NCBI GenBank assembly: GCA_018267545.1
Contig: JAFDYG010000444.1
Span: 34,378 to 98,377 of the forward strand
Source of the DNA: Bacteroidota bacterium
GTDB taxonomy: Bacteria > Bacteroidota > Bacteroidia > Chitinophagales > Chitinophagaceae
Direction of reading: 5' to 3'
DNA length: 64,000 nucleotides
The translations under genes and the position numbers were made by a program. This document shows, in pieces, positions 8,323 to 16,453 of the stretch (positions are counted from its first letter, which is position 1; each line of letters opens with the position of its first letter). The notes below the pieces were generated by a model. It saw only the letters and a list, made by a program, of their open reading frames with translations. It did no database searches and had not been told where the DNA came from.

Positions 8323-10019
8323 ATGATTTGTTTGATGAAGTCGGTCAATAGCGGAACGGTAAATTCGGAAACCGGCAAAGTCACACGCCTGTACTCCTCC
8401 GTCGCCGTCGGACACTGTCCCAGCTTTCGAATCGACTTTTCACCGTTTTCGCCTTTCGAGATAATGGCGCACTTTACCAGGCTGCCAATCCACCAGTGGC
8501 TGGCATTGTAGTCCGGATTCAGATCGTTGAGCCTCCCGGTGTAAACCATGAGCAGCGGCAGCTCCGTCTTTGTAAGATGGCCGTGATTCAGCAGGTAGGT
8601 ATAGATGCTGTTGGCAAGGTGCAGCATGCCCGTACAGGGTCCGATTACCGACCTGACATAGCTGCTTCCCAGCAGACACATGTCTTTGCGAAGCCCCAGA
8701 GAAGTCGCCACGATAATTCGCCCGGCAAACGCTTCCCCATACAGTTCCACCAGCCTGCCCGCTTTGCCGCTTCCCATCTCATCATACAGCAGAATTTTCA
8801 TCTCAGGATCCCCCAGCAGCCACCCCATCAATCCCAAAAACACATCGGCCGCCAGCAGCTTATTATCGGTCGACGCCCCTTCGATAAGAATAGCAACCTT
8901 CTCCCCCGGCCGGACACCCTGCTCTTCCAGCCAGCGGTCTGCCCATCCACGCTCGTCTTCACCCAGAATGATCTCCTTGTCGGCAAGCGCCAGCCCATAC
9001 TGCCGCACATGTACCCGCTCCCTGGGGACAACAGACTTCGCCAGAAGACGATAGTTCCATTGATAGGGATCGCCCACGTTCCTGGCATCCATCATATGAT
9101 CATAGTGATACACCATAGTCCCCGGGAGCCCGTCCGGATAATACCGCTCCAGGTGACACAACAGCTTCAAGATCGAATCCGGATGACAGAGGACAAGATC
9201 ATAGCTTCCGAAATCTATTCCTCCCCATGCCGTACACGTGAATTCAGTATTCGGGCCAAAGGATCCCCGGAACATCTCGGCCAGCCTCCCATAGACCTTT
9301 TCATTGTCGCAATTGATCCTGCACCGCGCATCCGTGCTGATCTTATGCAGCGTCCTCTTGGTATTGTATAAAAACCAGAAACAGGCATCGCCAAGAAAAA
9401 ACTTGCGGTAATGGTCGTCGAGAACCAAAATACTTCGAATAGCCCTTCCCGCTAACCCGCTATTGACACGCCTGATCTCCTCCAGGACCCGCGGGTAAGC
9501 AGCCTGCTGCCTGTCCCGATCCAAACCCAGAAAATGCGGCCAAAGCTCACGGCCCCTGTCGCGGATATAATCGAAATCCCCATCAGGAAGCCGGCTTATC
9601 AATTCATACACCGAAGGAAAGATGCCCTTGCTTCCCCTTTCATCGATCCGAAACACCGCCGGCGCAGCCCGCCCAATCCAATCCCTCACCCGCCCCTCCA
9701 TCCAATCCCGCAAGCGAACCTCCATCCACGGCTGACAAAGAACAATTTGATACGCCCCCCAATCGATTCCCTCCGGCTCCATCCTCGTAACACAAGCCTG
9801 CAATTCACCGCCCCCCGCTCCCCAGAGCCCGCCATAATCGATACCGCTCCGGTCATTGATCGCAATCGATGCATCGGGATATAGCTGCTGCAATACCCAA
9901 TAGATATTGTATAGCGACTTCAGATGCTTTTCCTGCAGATGATTCCAGTGAATAAGATCGTACAGGTCGCTAAGAATTAAAATGCTGTTTACATGACGGG
10001 CGCAGGTCGGACGATTCAT
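8319..10019 (-). CDS. GT9-like (heptosyltransferase-like) protein with duplicated N-terminal module
   Basis: The 566-residue protein ends with a GT-B nucleotide-sugar half: EKVAILIEGASTDNKLL, then the IGPCTGMLHLANS motif, which matches the GxDTGxxHLA signature of GT9 enzymes with Cys replacing Asp. The first 300 residues contain two related modules: one at about 12-115 starting NSILILSDLYDLI and ending IDWGAYQIVLCQP, and one at about 195-300 starting RSILVLDDHYRKF and ending IDFGSYDLVLCHP. Each looks like a Rossmann-type half. The protein is longer than ordinary heptosyltransferases. It overlaps DUF4254 by ATGA and follows the HlyD gene by 6 bases. It probably glycosylates a cluster product, but activity is uncertain because the Asp is missing. 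Confidence 0.7.
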   Translation of the reverse strand: MNRPTCARHVNSILILSDLYDLIHWNHLQEKHLKSLYNIYWVLQQLYPDASIAINDRSGIDYGGLWGAGGGELQACVTRMEPEGIDWGAYQIVLCQPWMEVRLRDWMEGRVRDWIGRAAPAVFRIDERGSKGIFPSVYELISRLPDGDFDYIRDRGRELWPHFLGLDRDRQQAAYPRVLEEIRRVNSGLAGRAIRSILVLDDHYRKFFLGDACFWFLYNTKRTLHKISTDARCRINCDNEKVYGRLAEMFRGSFGPNTEFTCTAWGGIDFGSYDLVLCHPDSILKLLCHLERYYPDGLPGTMVYHYDHMMDARNVGDPYQWNYRLLAKSVVPRERVHVRQYGLALADKEIILGEDERGWADRWLEEQGVRPGEKVAILIEGASTDNKLLAADVFLGLMGWLLGDPEMKILLYDEMGSGKAGRLVELYGEAFAGRIIVATSLGLRKDMCLLGSSYVRSVIGPCTGMLHLANSIYTYLLNHGHLTKTELPLLMVYTGRLNDLNPDYNASHWWIGSLVKCAIISKGENGEKSIRKLGQCPTATEEYRRVTLPVSEFTVPLLTDFIKQII

Positions 10020-10025
10020 GCCGGA

Positions 10026-10772
10026 TTATTTTATGGTTGCGTGATTGGAATTGTCGTTAGGCAGCACATTTCCGAAAATGCGTTGAAGCAGGTTCTTGTC
10101 CGTAAGAATAACCTCCGCAGACCCCTGGTTGAATCGCTGCAGCAGAAGCTCCTTGCCTTCCGTAGTAACCATCCCGTCCGTGAGCTTCACCTCCGCACGC
10201 ATACCGCCTTCATACCCCATCGGGATCAGAGAAGATATCCGCCCCCGCAACCTGCCATACTCCGCCTCGGGAAAAGCGTCCATCGCAATCAGCACCGTCT
10301 GCCCATTGCGCACATTGCCCAGCCCCTTGGCCGGTAGATCTACATATATATCGTAGGAAGAATCCGGAGGCTCGATCATCAGGATCGACCGCTGCGGATT
10401 GTCTATCGTACCATGGGTCAGCAGAATTTTTCCGTCCAACGGGCTAACCTGCGTATTCAGGGCGCTGTCCGCAAGGTTGAGCTCGCTTAGAAGCGTATCC
10501 CCCACATGCACCATCTGGTTCTGCCGGACGAAGAGCTTATGGACCTGCGGACCGTTCCGATACCAGCTGATCTTATACGGCTGACTCCTGCTGGCCACGA
10601 TCACCCGGCTGGTCAGAACATCCGGGAACCGGATGATCAACGCGCAAACGACAAGAATAGAAAGGAGAAAAAACAGCAGCAGAACGCCCCAGCGCACGAT
10701 CCACGGAGGAATAATCCCAATGATGAACTGGGTGTCTTGATGTTGATTGTATTGATGAGCGGCGATTGGCAT
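10026..10772 (-). CDS. HlyD-family membrane fusion protein (short hairpin)
   Basis: The 248-residue protein has one N-terminal membrane helix (WGVLLLFFLLSILVVCALII), then a beta-barrel/lipoyl-type region with typical HlyD phrases: VRQNQMVHVGDTLL, SPLDGKILL and VRNGQTVLIAMDAFPEAEYG followed by RGRISSL. The long coiled-coil hairpin of HlyD/TolC-coupled adaptors is nearly absent, so the protein is shorter than the family norm. It lies 35 bases downstream of the C39 ABC transporter and would connect it to the outer envelope for peptide export. No TolC-like gene is present in the window. Confidence 0.85.
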   Translation of the reverse strand: MPIAAHQYNQHQDTQFIIGIIPPWIVRWGVLLLFFLLSILVVCALIIRFPDVLTSRVIVASRSQPYKISWYRNGPQVHKLFVRQNQMVHVGDTLLSELNLADSALNTQVSPLDGKILLTHGTIDNPQRSILMIEPPDSSYDIYVDLPAKGLGNVRNGQTVLIAMDAFPEAEYGRLRGRISSLIPMGYEGGMRAEVKLTDGMVTTEGKELLLQRFNQGSAEVILTDKNLLQRIFGNVLPNDNSNHATIK

Positions 10773-10807
10773 ATGGGATATTTTAGGCAGTCGGCTTTCA
10801 GCCCCAG

Positions 10808-13078
10808 TTAGGCGGCTTCCAGCTCCAGCTGGTTTTTGACGAGCTCATAATAATCGCCCCTGAGAGCGATCAGCTCCTGGTGAGTACCCGTTTCCTTGAT
10901 CCGGCCGTTTTCCAGCACGATGATCTGGTCCGCATTCTTGACCGTGCTGAGCCGGTGGGCGATGACGACCGTAGTTTTCGACTGCAGGAAAAGGTCCAGG
11001 TTCCGCAGGATCGTCCGTTCGTTGTTGGCGTCGAGCGCGCTCGTAGCCTCGTCGAAGAAAATATAATGCGGATTCCTGTATACGGTGCGGGCGATGAAAA
11101 TCCGCTGTTTCTGCCCCCCGCTCAACCCGGCGCCCGTGCTGCCGATCTTGGTATTGAGCCCCAGGGGCATTTTTTTAAGCACGTCCTGCAGATTGGAAAT
11201 GCGGATGGCTTCCATCAATCTTTTTTCGTCGATATTGTCTCCATCCACGGCAATGTTTCGCAGGATCGTGTCGGAAAATATATATCCGTCCTGCATCACC
11301 GTTCCACAGCTTTTCCGCCAGTAGGTATGGCTGAAATTCTGCAAATCTGCGCAGTCCACGCTAATGCTCCCGGACGATGGCTCGTAAATTTTCAGCAGGA
11401 GCTTGAGCAGCGTCGTCTTCCCGCTGCCGCTCGAACCGACGATCGCCGTCGTCTTGCCTTCGGGAATATAAAGGTTGATATTGTCCAGGACCAGCGGCGA
11501 CTTCGAGCTGCCGTATCGGAAGGAGACATTGTTGAACCGGATGCCCTTTTCCTGTTCCTTGACCAGGTCACGCGTACAATGATTTAATAGCTCGCCATAA
11601 TAGCCCGCATTTCCCGGCGAAGCATCTTCATTCAGCTCCTCATCGCTGCGGGCATGAATCTCGCTGAGCCGGTTCAGGCTCATCTTCGCATCCTGCATGC
11701 TCCGTATAAAGGAGATCAGCTGGCTGAGCGGCGCATTCATTTGTCCCACCATATAAGAGATGCTCAGCATGATCCCCAGCGTCATCGAGTTATGAATGAC
11801 CGCAGACGCCGCCACATAGGAGATCAAAATATTTTTCAGCTGCGTGACGAAAGACGCCCCGACGGTCTGGTACTGCTCGAGCGCAAGCCCTTTTATATTG
11901 ACCCGAAACAGCTTGGCCTGTATCCGCTCCCATTCCCACCGCCTGGACCGCTCGCAATTGTTCAGCTTGATTTCCTGCATGCCCGTAATAAGCTCATAAA
12001 TCGTATTTTGATTTTCCCGCATCTGCTGGAAACGCATATAGTCGATGTTCTTCCTACCCTTGAGGAACAGCAGCACCCAGGATACCGAGATCAGGCTCCC
12101 CGCGATAAAAATTGAAAAAATCACCCCATTATATAACCACAAAATCGCCGAGAAGACCAGCAGGTTGATCAGCGAAAACATCGTATCCAGCGTAGACCCC
12201 GTCAAAAACGATTCGATCCGGTGGTGGTCATTGATCCGCTGCGTCAGGTCCCCCACATTCTTGCTCTCGAAAAAGCTGAGCGGCAGCTTCATGATCTTGA
12301 TAAGAAAATTGGAGATCATGTTCACACTCACCCTGGTATTGATATGCAGCAATATCCAGTTTCGCAGAATATCGACAAACGTACCCCCCAGAAACAGCAG
12401 GAGCTGGGAAACAAGAATCAGGTGGATAAAATGAAAATTATGTTTATGGATGCCATAATCCACGACGCTTTGCGTCATAAAGGGAAAAATCAGAGAAAGT
12501 AAGCTGCCAAAGACCATCGCCAGCAGCACCTGTACGATATATCTCTTATAAGGACGCAGATAGGTGAATAGGAAACGGTAGCTGCTCTTCTCCGCCCCCC
12601 TTTCTTCCTCCTTTTCATAAAAGGATGGAGTCGGCTCCGCCAGTAAGGCAATCCCCTTCGAATCACCCGACTGCAGCCAGCATTTTTTAAAGGTTTCTTC
12701 ATCGATGACCACGAGGTCGTGACCCGGGTCCGCCACCACCAGCCGAACCGGGGGTTTCTTATACAGGAACCCGAAACGGCTGTTCCTTACCGCATACAAA
12801 ACGACAAAGTGCTGTTGGTTCCAATGCAGTATGCACGGCAACGGAGCCTCGGTAGTAAGCTGCTCATACGTCAGCTTCACCGACAACGTCTTCATGCCGA
12901 TCTTTTCGGCAGCCTCGCTCATGCCGAGAAAATTCACCCCCGACCGGGTAATATAGGAGTGCGAGCGTAGATAGTCCAGCGAATAGTCCTTGCCATAGCA
13001 GGCCGCAACCATTTTGAGACAGGTCGGCCCGCAGTCCATGTAGTCCAATTGCCGGAAGAACGGATATTTATGCTTCAT
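10808..13078 (-). CDS. Peptidase C39-containing ABC transporter (PCAT)
   Basis: The 756-residue protein combines an N-terminal C39 peptidase, six membrane helices and an ATPase. The peptidase has Cys16 in YMDCGPTC, His90 in WNQQHFVVLY and Asp117 in VADPGHD, a complete triad. The ATPase has GSSGSGKTT (Walker A), LSGGQKQR (signature) and FFDEATSALD (Walker B). PCATs cut leader peptides after a Gly-Gly motif while exporting the core. The precursor at 14306-14506, two genes upstream, ends its leader in KIRGG and is the best substrate. The start overlaps the end of the radical SAM gene by 11 bases, so translation is probably coupled. Confidence 0.94.
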   Translation of the reverse strand: MKHKYPFFRQLDYMDCGPTCLKMVAACYGKDYSLDYLRSHSYITRSGVNFLGMSEAAEKIGMKTLSVKLTYEQLTTEAPLPCILHWNQQHFVVLYAVRNSRFGFLYKKPPVRLVVADPGHDLVVIDEETFKKCWLQSGDSKGIALLAEPTPSFYEKEEERGAEKSSYRFLFTYLRPYKRYIVQVLLAMVFGSLLSLIFPFMTQSVVDYGIHKHNFHFIHLILVSQLLLFLGGTFVDILRNWILLHINTRVSVNMISNFLIKIMKLPLSFFESKNVGDLTQRINDHHRIESFLTGSTLDTMFSLINLLVFSAILWLYNGVIFSIFIAGSLISVSWVLLFLKGRKNIDYMRFQQMRENQNTIYELITGMQEIKLNNCERSRRWEWERIQAKLFRVNIKGLALEQYQTVGASFVTQLKNILISYVAASAVIHNSMTLGIMLSISYMVGQMNAPLSQLISFIRSMQDAKMSLNRLSEIHARSDEELNEDASPGNAGYYGELLNHCTRDLVKEQEKGIRFNNVSFRYGSSKSPLVLDNINLYIPEGKTTAIVGSSGSGKTTLLKLLLKIYEPSSGSISVDCADLQNFSHTYWRKSCGTVMQDGYIFSDTILRNIAVDGDNIDEKRLMEAIRISNLQDVLKKMPLGLNTKIGSTGAGLSGGQKQRIFIARTVYRNPHYIFFDEATSALDANNERTILRNLDLFLQSKTTVVIAHRLSTVKNADQIIVLENGRIKETGTHQELIALRGDYYELVKNQLELEAA

Positions 13079-14309
13079 AAACCTTTCTTGACGAGTGATA
13101 ATCTGTATGAAAGTTTTTCATTTCCTCATAGGTGACCGGGAGTAGCTTCCCCGTAACGGACGCGGGAAGAACCTCCCAAAGACGGCTTCTTATATAGGTT
13201 ATCAGTTTCATATAATCCAGGCAATAGAAGGACGGGTTGTCGAAACCCCTCTCCCTGCTATACCGGGTAGGCAGATGCCCCCCGCCGCAGATGGATTTAA
13301 TCGGACACCGCCGGCACTTGTCCGGCAATCGTCGGTGACTTCGATGATAGCGACGGATTAACGGAGTCGCCAAAGCATCATCCAGGCCATGCACGCCGAT
13401 ACGCATACCCGCCTTCGTAAACCCATTCCCGCAAACCTTCAGTGCACCCGAAGGCTCGATGCTCCCATCCGTCTCGACGACTAGATATTGAATGTCACCC
13501 CGTCCGAAATAATCGAACTCGCTGCCCAACCCAAGCAATAATCCCATCACCCTCGAAAAAAGCGGGATCGCAGGGCGCCGTTCATCCTCGAACCACCGAT
13601 CGAACAAGCCGATCAACCAGTCCGCATACAGCGTCGCAGCCGCCCCCACTCCCTCCGGCGGCGACCCCTTCACCACCCCTTCCGGCAACGCATCATACGT
13701 CCCATAAGGCAACAGCACATTGAACTGTCGTATACCCAATGCCTTTATATTCTCATAAATATCACCCGCGCTGGAACCAACATCCACCACACAAAGCACC
13801 CCCAGGCTGCGGCTGAGCACAGGATCCCGCTGAACCTCCCGGATCCCCCTCACCACCCAGTCATAAGAACCCCGCCCGCTGTGATCCCTCCGGTGCAGAT
13901 CGTTCGTTTCCCGATCCCCATCGAGACTTATCCCGACAGAAATCCCCAGCGAACCCAACAACCCGCACCAGGACTCGTCGAGCAGCACACCATTGGTTTG
14001 CATAGAGTATCGTACCCGTACCCCCGGGTCAAAAGACCCCGCCGCCACCCGGATAAAATCCCGGTAGAAAGCATGCCCCGCCAGCAGCGGCTCCCCGCCG
14101 TGAAAGACAAATTCGAATTCCCGCAGCCCATGACGACGACAGTGCTCGCCAGCCGCCCGGCACACGGCTTCTACCGTCTGCCGGGCCATAACCTTTGGCT
14201 GATGCAGGTAGGTGGTATCCCCCGCATTATACATATAACAATACGTGCAGTTAAGATTACAACGGCTAGCCACTTTCAGCACCAGCGACGTGCATATCGC
14301 ACTTGTCAT
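13068..14309 (-). CDS. Radical SAM/SPASM peptide maturase (FxsB/GrrM-like)
   Basis: The 413-residue protein begins with a radical SAM core: CNLNCTYC at residues 17-24 binds the [4Fe-4S] cluster and reductively cleaves SAM, and FVFHGGEP is the GGEP motif. The C-terminal SPASM region has CRRCPIKSICGGG and ends FDNPSFYCLDYM, a pattern typical of the FxsB/GrrM/XyeB type enzymes that form crosslinks (often three-residue cyclophanes) on peptides. The start at 14309 overlaps the TGA of the precursor at 14306-14506 by ATGA, which strongly pairs the two. The likely product is an aromatic-side-chain crosslink in the FIEYGG part of the core; the exact chemistry is inference. Confidence 0.9.
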   Translation of the reverse strand: MTSAICTSLVLKVASRCNLNCTYCYMYNAGDTTYLHQPKVMARQTVEAVCRAAGEHCRRHGLREFEFVFHGGEPLLAGHAFYRDFIRVAAGSFDPGVRVRYSMQTNGVLLDESWCGLLGSLGISVGISLDGDRETNDLHRRDHSGRGSYDWVVRGIREVQRDPVLSRSLGVLCVVDVGSSAGDIYENIKALGIRQFNVLLPYGTYDALPEGVVKGSPPEGVGAAATLYADWLIGLFDRWFEDERRPAIPLFSRVMGLLLGLGSEFDYFGRGDIQYLVVETDGSIEPSGALKVCGNGFTKAGMRIGVHGLDDALATPLIRRYHRSHRRLPDKCRRCPIKSICGGGHLPTRYSRERGFDNPSFYCLDYMKLITYIRSRLWEVLPASVTGKLLPVTYEEMKNFHTDYHSSRKVYEA

Positions 14310-14506
14310 TTGCTTCCGCCCTCCGGACCCTGGCTGCCTCCGGGACCACCGACTCCGCCGCCGCCATACTCGATAAACCCGCCTCGAATCTTGTCATTGT
14401 CTTCATCATCCAGGTGAAAATTCTTGTCCTTCAGCGCGTCCAAACCTTTTTTCTTGTCTTTTTTGCCTTTTGGCGTAAGCGATGGTTTTTTCTTCTTCTT
14501 TTTCAT
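14306..14506 (-). CDS. Candidate RiPP precursor with Lys-rich leader and Gly-rich core
   Basis: A 66-residue peptide. Residues 1-28 are extremely Lys-rich, residues 29-41 are acidic (HLDDEDNDKI) and end in the Gly42-Gly43 motif KIRGG expected for a C39 peptidase. The remaining core is FIEYGGGGVGGPGGSQGPEG plus a short GSK tail: two aromatic residues, then glycine repeats. Its stop codon overlaps the start of the radical SAM/SPASM gene, and the C39 transporter is next in line, so leader, modifier and exporter are adjacent. No Cys is present, which argues against thioether chemistry and for aromatic crosslinking. The start is the only ATG after a short AT-rich leader. Confidence 0.75.
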   Translation of the reverse strand: MKKKKKKPSLTPKGKKDKKKGLDALKDKNFHLDDEDNDKIRGGFIEYGGGGVGGPGGSQGPEGGSK

Positions 14507-14528
14507 ATGTTTTTGTTTTTAAGTTGAT

Positions 14529-14891
14529 TTATAACCCACCCGAGCGGACAGTAAAATGCCCCGCCGCCTGCTGCCCCCGCAGCTTAACCTTGTACCCCTG
14601 CCGACCGGGATTATCGATAACCAGCGAGTCCGTCCATCCCGAAGAAATCGTAGTATCCTTTACAACACCCGTCGCCGATTGCAGGATAACACCAAGCGAC
14701 CCCTTCTCCACTCCTACGTCGAACTTCACATAGAAGCGACTATTCGTGCTGCCGGAAACCGGGTACTCCGCACGGCCATTGAACAAGGCAAAAGACGCGC
14801 TCGAACCCTGCGCCGTATCGTTGCTTTTCCATTCCCGCGTAGCCGCACACGAAACAAGGACCAACGAAAGAAAAACGATGTACTTATTCAT
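14529..14891 (-). CDS. Small lipoprotein in the RiPP operon
   Basis: The 120-residue protein starts MNKYIVFLSLVLVSCAATRE: a signal peptide with lipobox LVSC, so it should be lipidated and anchored in the envelope. The mature part is beta-rich with alternating charged and aromatic residues and no recognised domain. It overlaps the SPASM-like gene by ATGA and precedes the Gly-rich precursor by 22 bases. In this place it could be a self-protection (immunity) lipoprotein or an export accessory; neither is shown by the sequence. Confidence 0.75.
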   Translation of the reverse strand: MNKYIVFLSLVLVSCAATREWKSNDTAQGSSASFALFNGRAEYPVSGSTNSRFYVKFDVGVEKGSLGVILQSATGVVKDTTISSGWTDSLVIDNPGRQGYKVKLRGQQAAGHFTVRSGGL

Positions 14892-16447
14892 ATTGATAGT
14901 TTTATCATTTTTCGCGCCCTCGTCTTCACATATCCCTGAAGAGCGCCAATCCCAACCCCCGGATTACGGGACGCCATAAAGGCCGGCAGGCAAGCCGATA
15001 CAAAACCTTCGTCCCGCCGCTCCACAGCCCGAAGAAGCCGCACCCATTGCCTGAGCTGCTCGTCGAAAAGCGCATCTTCCCGATTGGCGCTGATCCTGGC
15101 TATGAGCCGGTCGCCGTGAGTCAAATGCCGGTTCGTCAAATTGAATTTGAGCACCTGCCCGATCACCTCCATCAGCATCCAGTGACGCAGCCCCACATCG
15201 AGACCTCCAAAAGCCGCCATGTCCATCCCGCTGCATTCGGCCGGAGCCTCCAGGTTGGCCAGGTAGTGGATATTGGAGAGCATTACCTCCTCCCAGCCCG
15301 CATAATCTTTTACCGTAAGCAGCACCTTGGCCTTGTTCAGCAGCATCTGCGAAATAAAAAGCGTCATCACCGGCGAAGAAGGGTAGGAGAGCAGGCTCAC
15401 CGCATATCCGATAGCTTCTTCCGTAATAGCGATAGCCTTTTTGTGACCGCCCGTCTTGAAGGCCAGATAAGACTTGGTAGAAGCGGCATGTGTTTGAATC
15501 CACTTCCACGCGAAACCCCGCCCATCCATCCTATCCGCAACAGCATCCATCTGCCCGAAAATTGCAGCCGCCAGCCGCACCCGCCCCGTCCTCGAGAAAT
15601 GAAACGCCTTATGATATTCGTACGCGAGATAGTCGAGCAATACGATTTCCCCCGCAGAAGCATTGACCGCAACCATCTGATCGAAAAGCCCGCCGATCGA
15701 TTCGTTTAGCGTAAGACTATTGCTCACACCCGCGCTCGACCCCACCGAAACCGCCTCACCCGCCTCCCCCGCAAACGCCGGACACCGCACAACCGCCTGC
15801 TCACCATACCCCCCACAGCTCGCCAGCATCCTGCACGACCTGCACTTCTCATGCAGCCGCCAGTCCCCGCCCATCAACCCGCTATCCACCACCAAACCCG
15901 ACAGCGGCAATTCCTTCCCATACCGATAATCCGACACGATCGTCGAAGCCTGCCCCGAATATTTCATCCTCCTCGGTCCAACCTGCCGAAGCAGCAGCTC
16001 CCTCGACCCATCACCCTTCAAAGCCGACAAATACAACACCCCCGGCTCCCGCTCATCCTCCACCACAAAGAACCGTATCTCTTTCACCCCCAGCTCCGGC
16101 ACTTCACCTCTCTCCCGATTTATAAAAACAACAGAAACCTGACTAATTTGATTCCGCCGCACCACCTCTCCCACATCCCCCCAAAAATCCACACCTTCCC
16201 CCCTGACCAGCACCGTCAGCTTATCCTTCGCCAGCAGCCGCTCTTCCGTGAGAGCCGCCTCATCGACCGCCAAAGGAACAATCACCTCATTCGCCATAAG
16301 CTGCTTCCGCACAGAAACCGGCAGCCCCTCCATCTCCACCCGTACGACCCGTTCGATCTCATCCTGCCGCAGCCCGACAAACCCGCCCGTGGCGTACGAA
16401 AACACCCCGCCAGGAATCATTTCACTATAGACCGAAAGCTTAAACAT
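14888..16447 (-). CDS. SPASM-like protein lacking the radical SAM core, with helical C-terminal half
   Basis: The 519-residue protein has no Cys in its first 200 residues, so no CxxxCxxC motif. A cluster at Cys202, Cys205, Cys211 and Cys222 (CRSCRMLASCGGYG) resembles the SPASM auxiliary-cluster half of peptide-modifying radical SAM enzymes. The first 200 residues are mixed alpha/beta and resemble a degenerate barrel or peptide-binding part. From about 245 on, the protein is helical and looks TPR-like (repeated LLDYLAYEYHKAF, ISQMLLNKAKVLL). It lies between the outer-membrane protein and the lipoprotein. A role as docking or scaffold partner for the neighbouring radical SAM enzyme is inference. 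Confidence 0.6.
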   Translation of the reverse strand: MFKLSVYSEMIPGGVFSYATGGFVGLRQDEIERVVRVEMEGLPVSVRKQLMANEVIVPLAVDEAALTEERLLAKDKLTVLVRGEGVDFWGDVGEVVRRNQISQVSVVFINRERGEVPELGVKEIRFFVVEDEREPGVLYLSALKGDGSRELLLRQVGPRRMKYSGQASTIVSDYRYGKELPLSGLVVDSGLMGGDWRLHEKCRSCRMLASCGGYGEQAVVRCPAFAGEAGEAVSVGSSAGVSNSLTLNESIGGLFDQMVAVNASAGEIVLLDYLAYEYHKAFHFSRTGRVRLAAAIFGQMDAVADRMDGRGFAWKWIQTHAASTKSYLAFKTGGHKKAIAITEEAIGYAVSLLSYPSSPVMTLFISQMLLNKAKVLLTVKDYAGWEEVMLSNIHYLANLEAPAECSGMDMAAFGGLDVGLRHWMLMEVIGQVLKFNLTNRHLTHGDRLIARISANREDALFDEQLRQWVRLLRAVERRDEGFVSACLPAFMASRNPGVGIGALQGYVKTRARKMIKLSI

Positions 16448-16453
16448 GACTGG

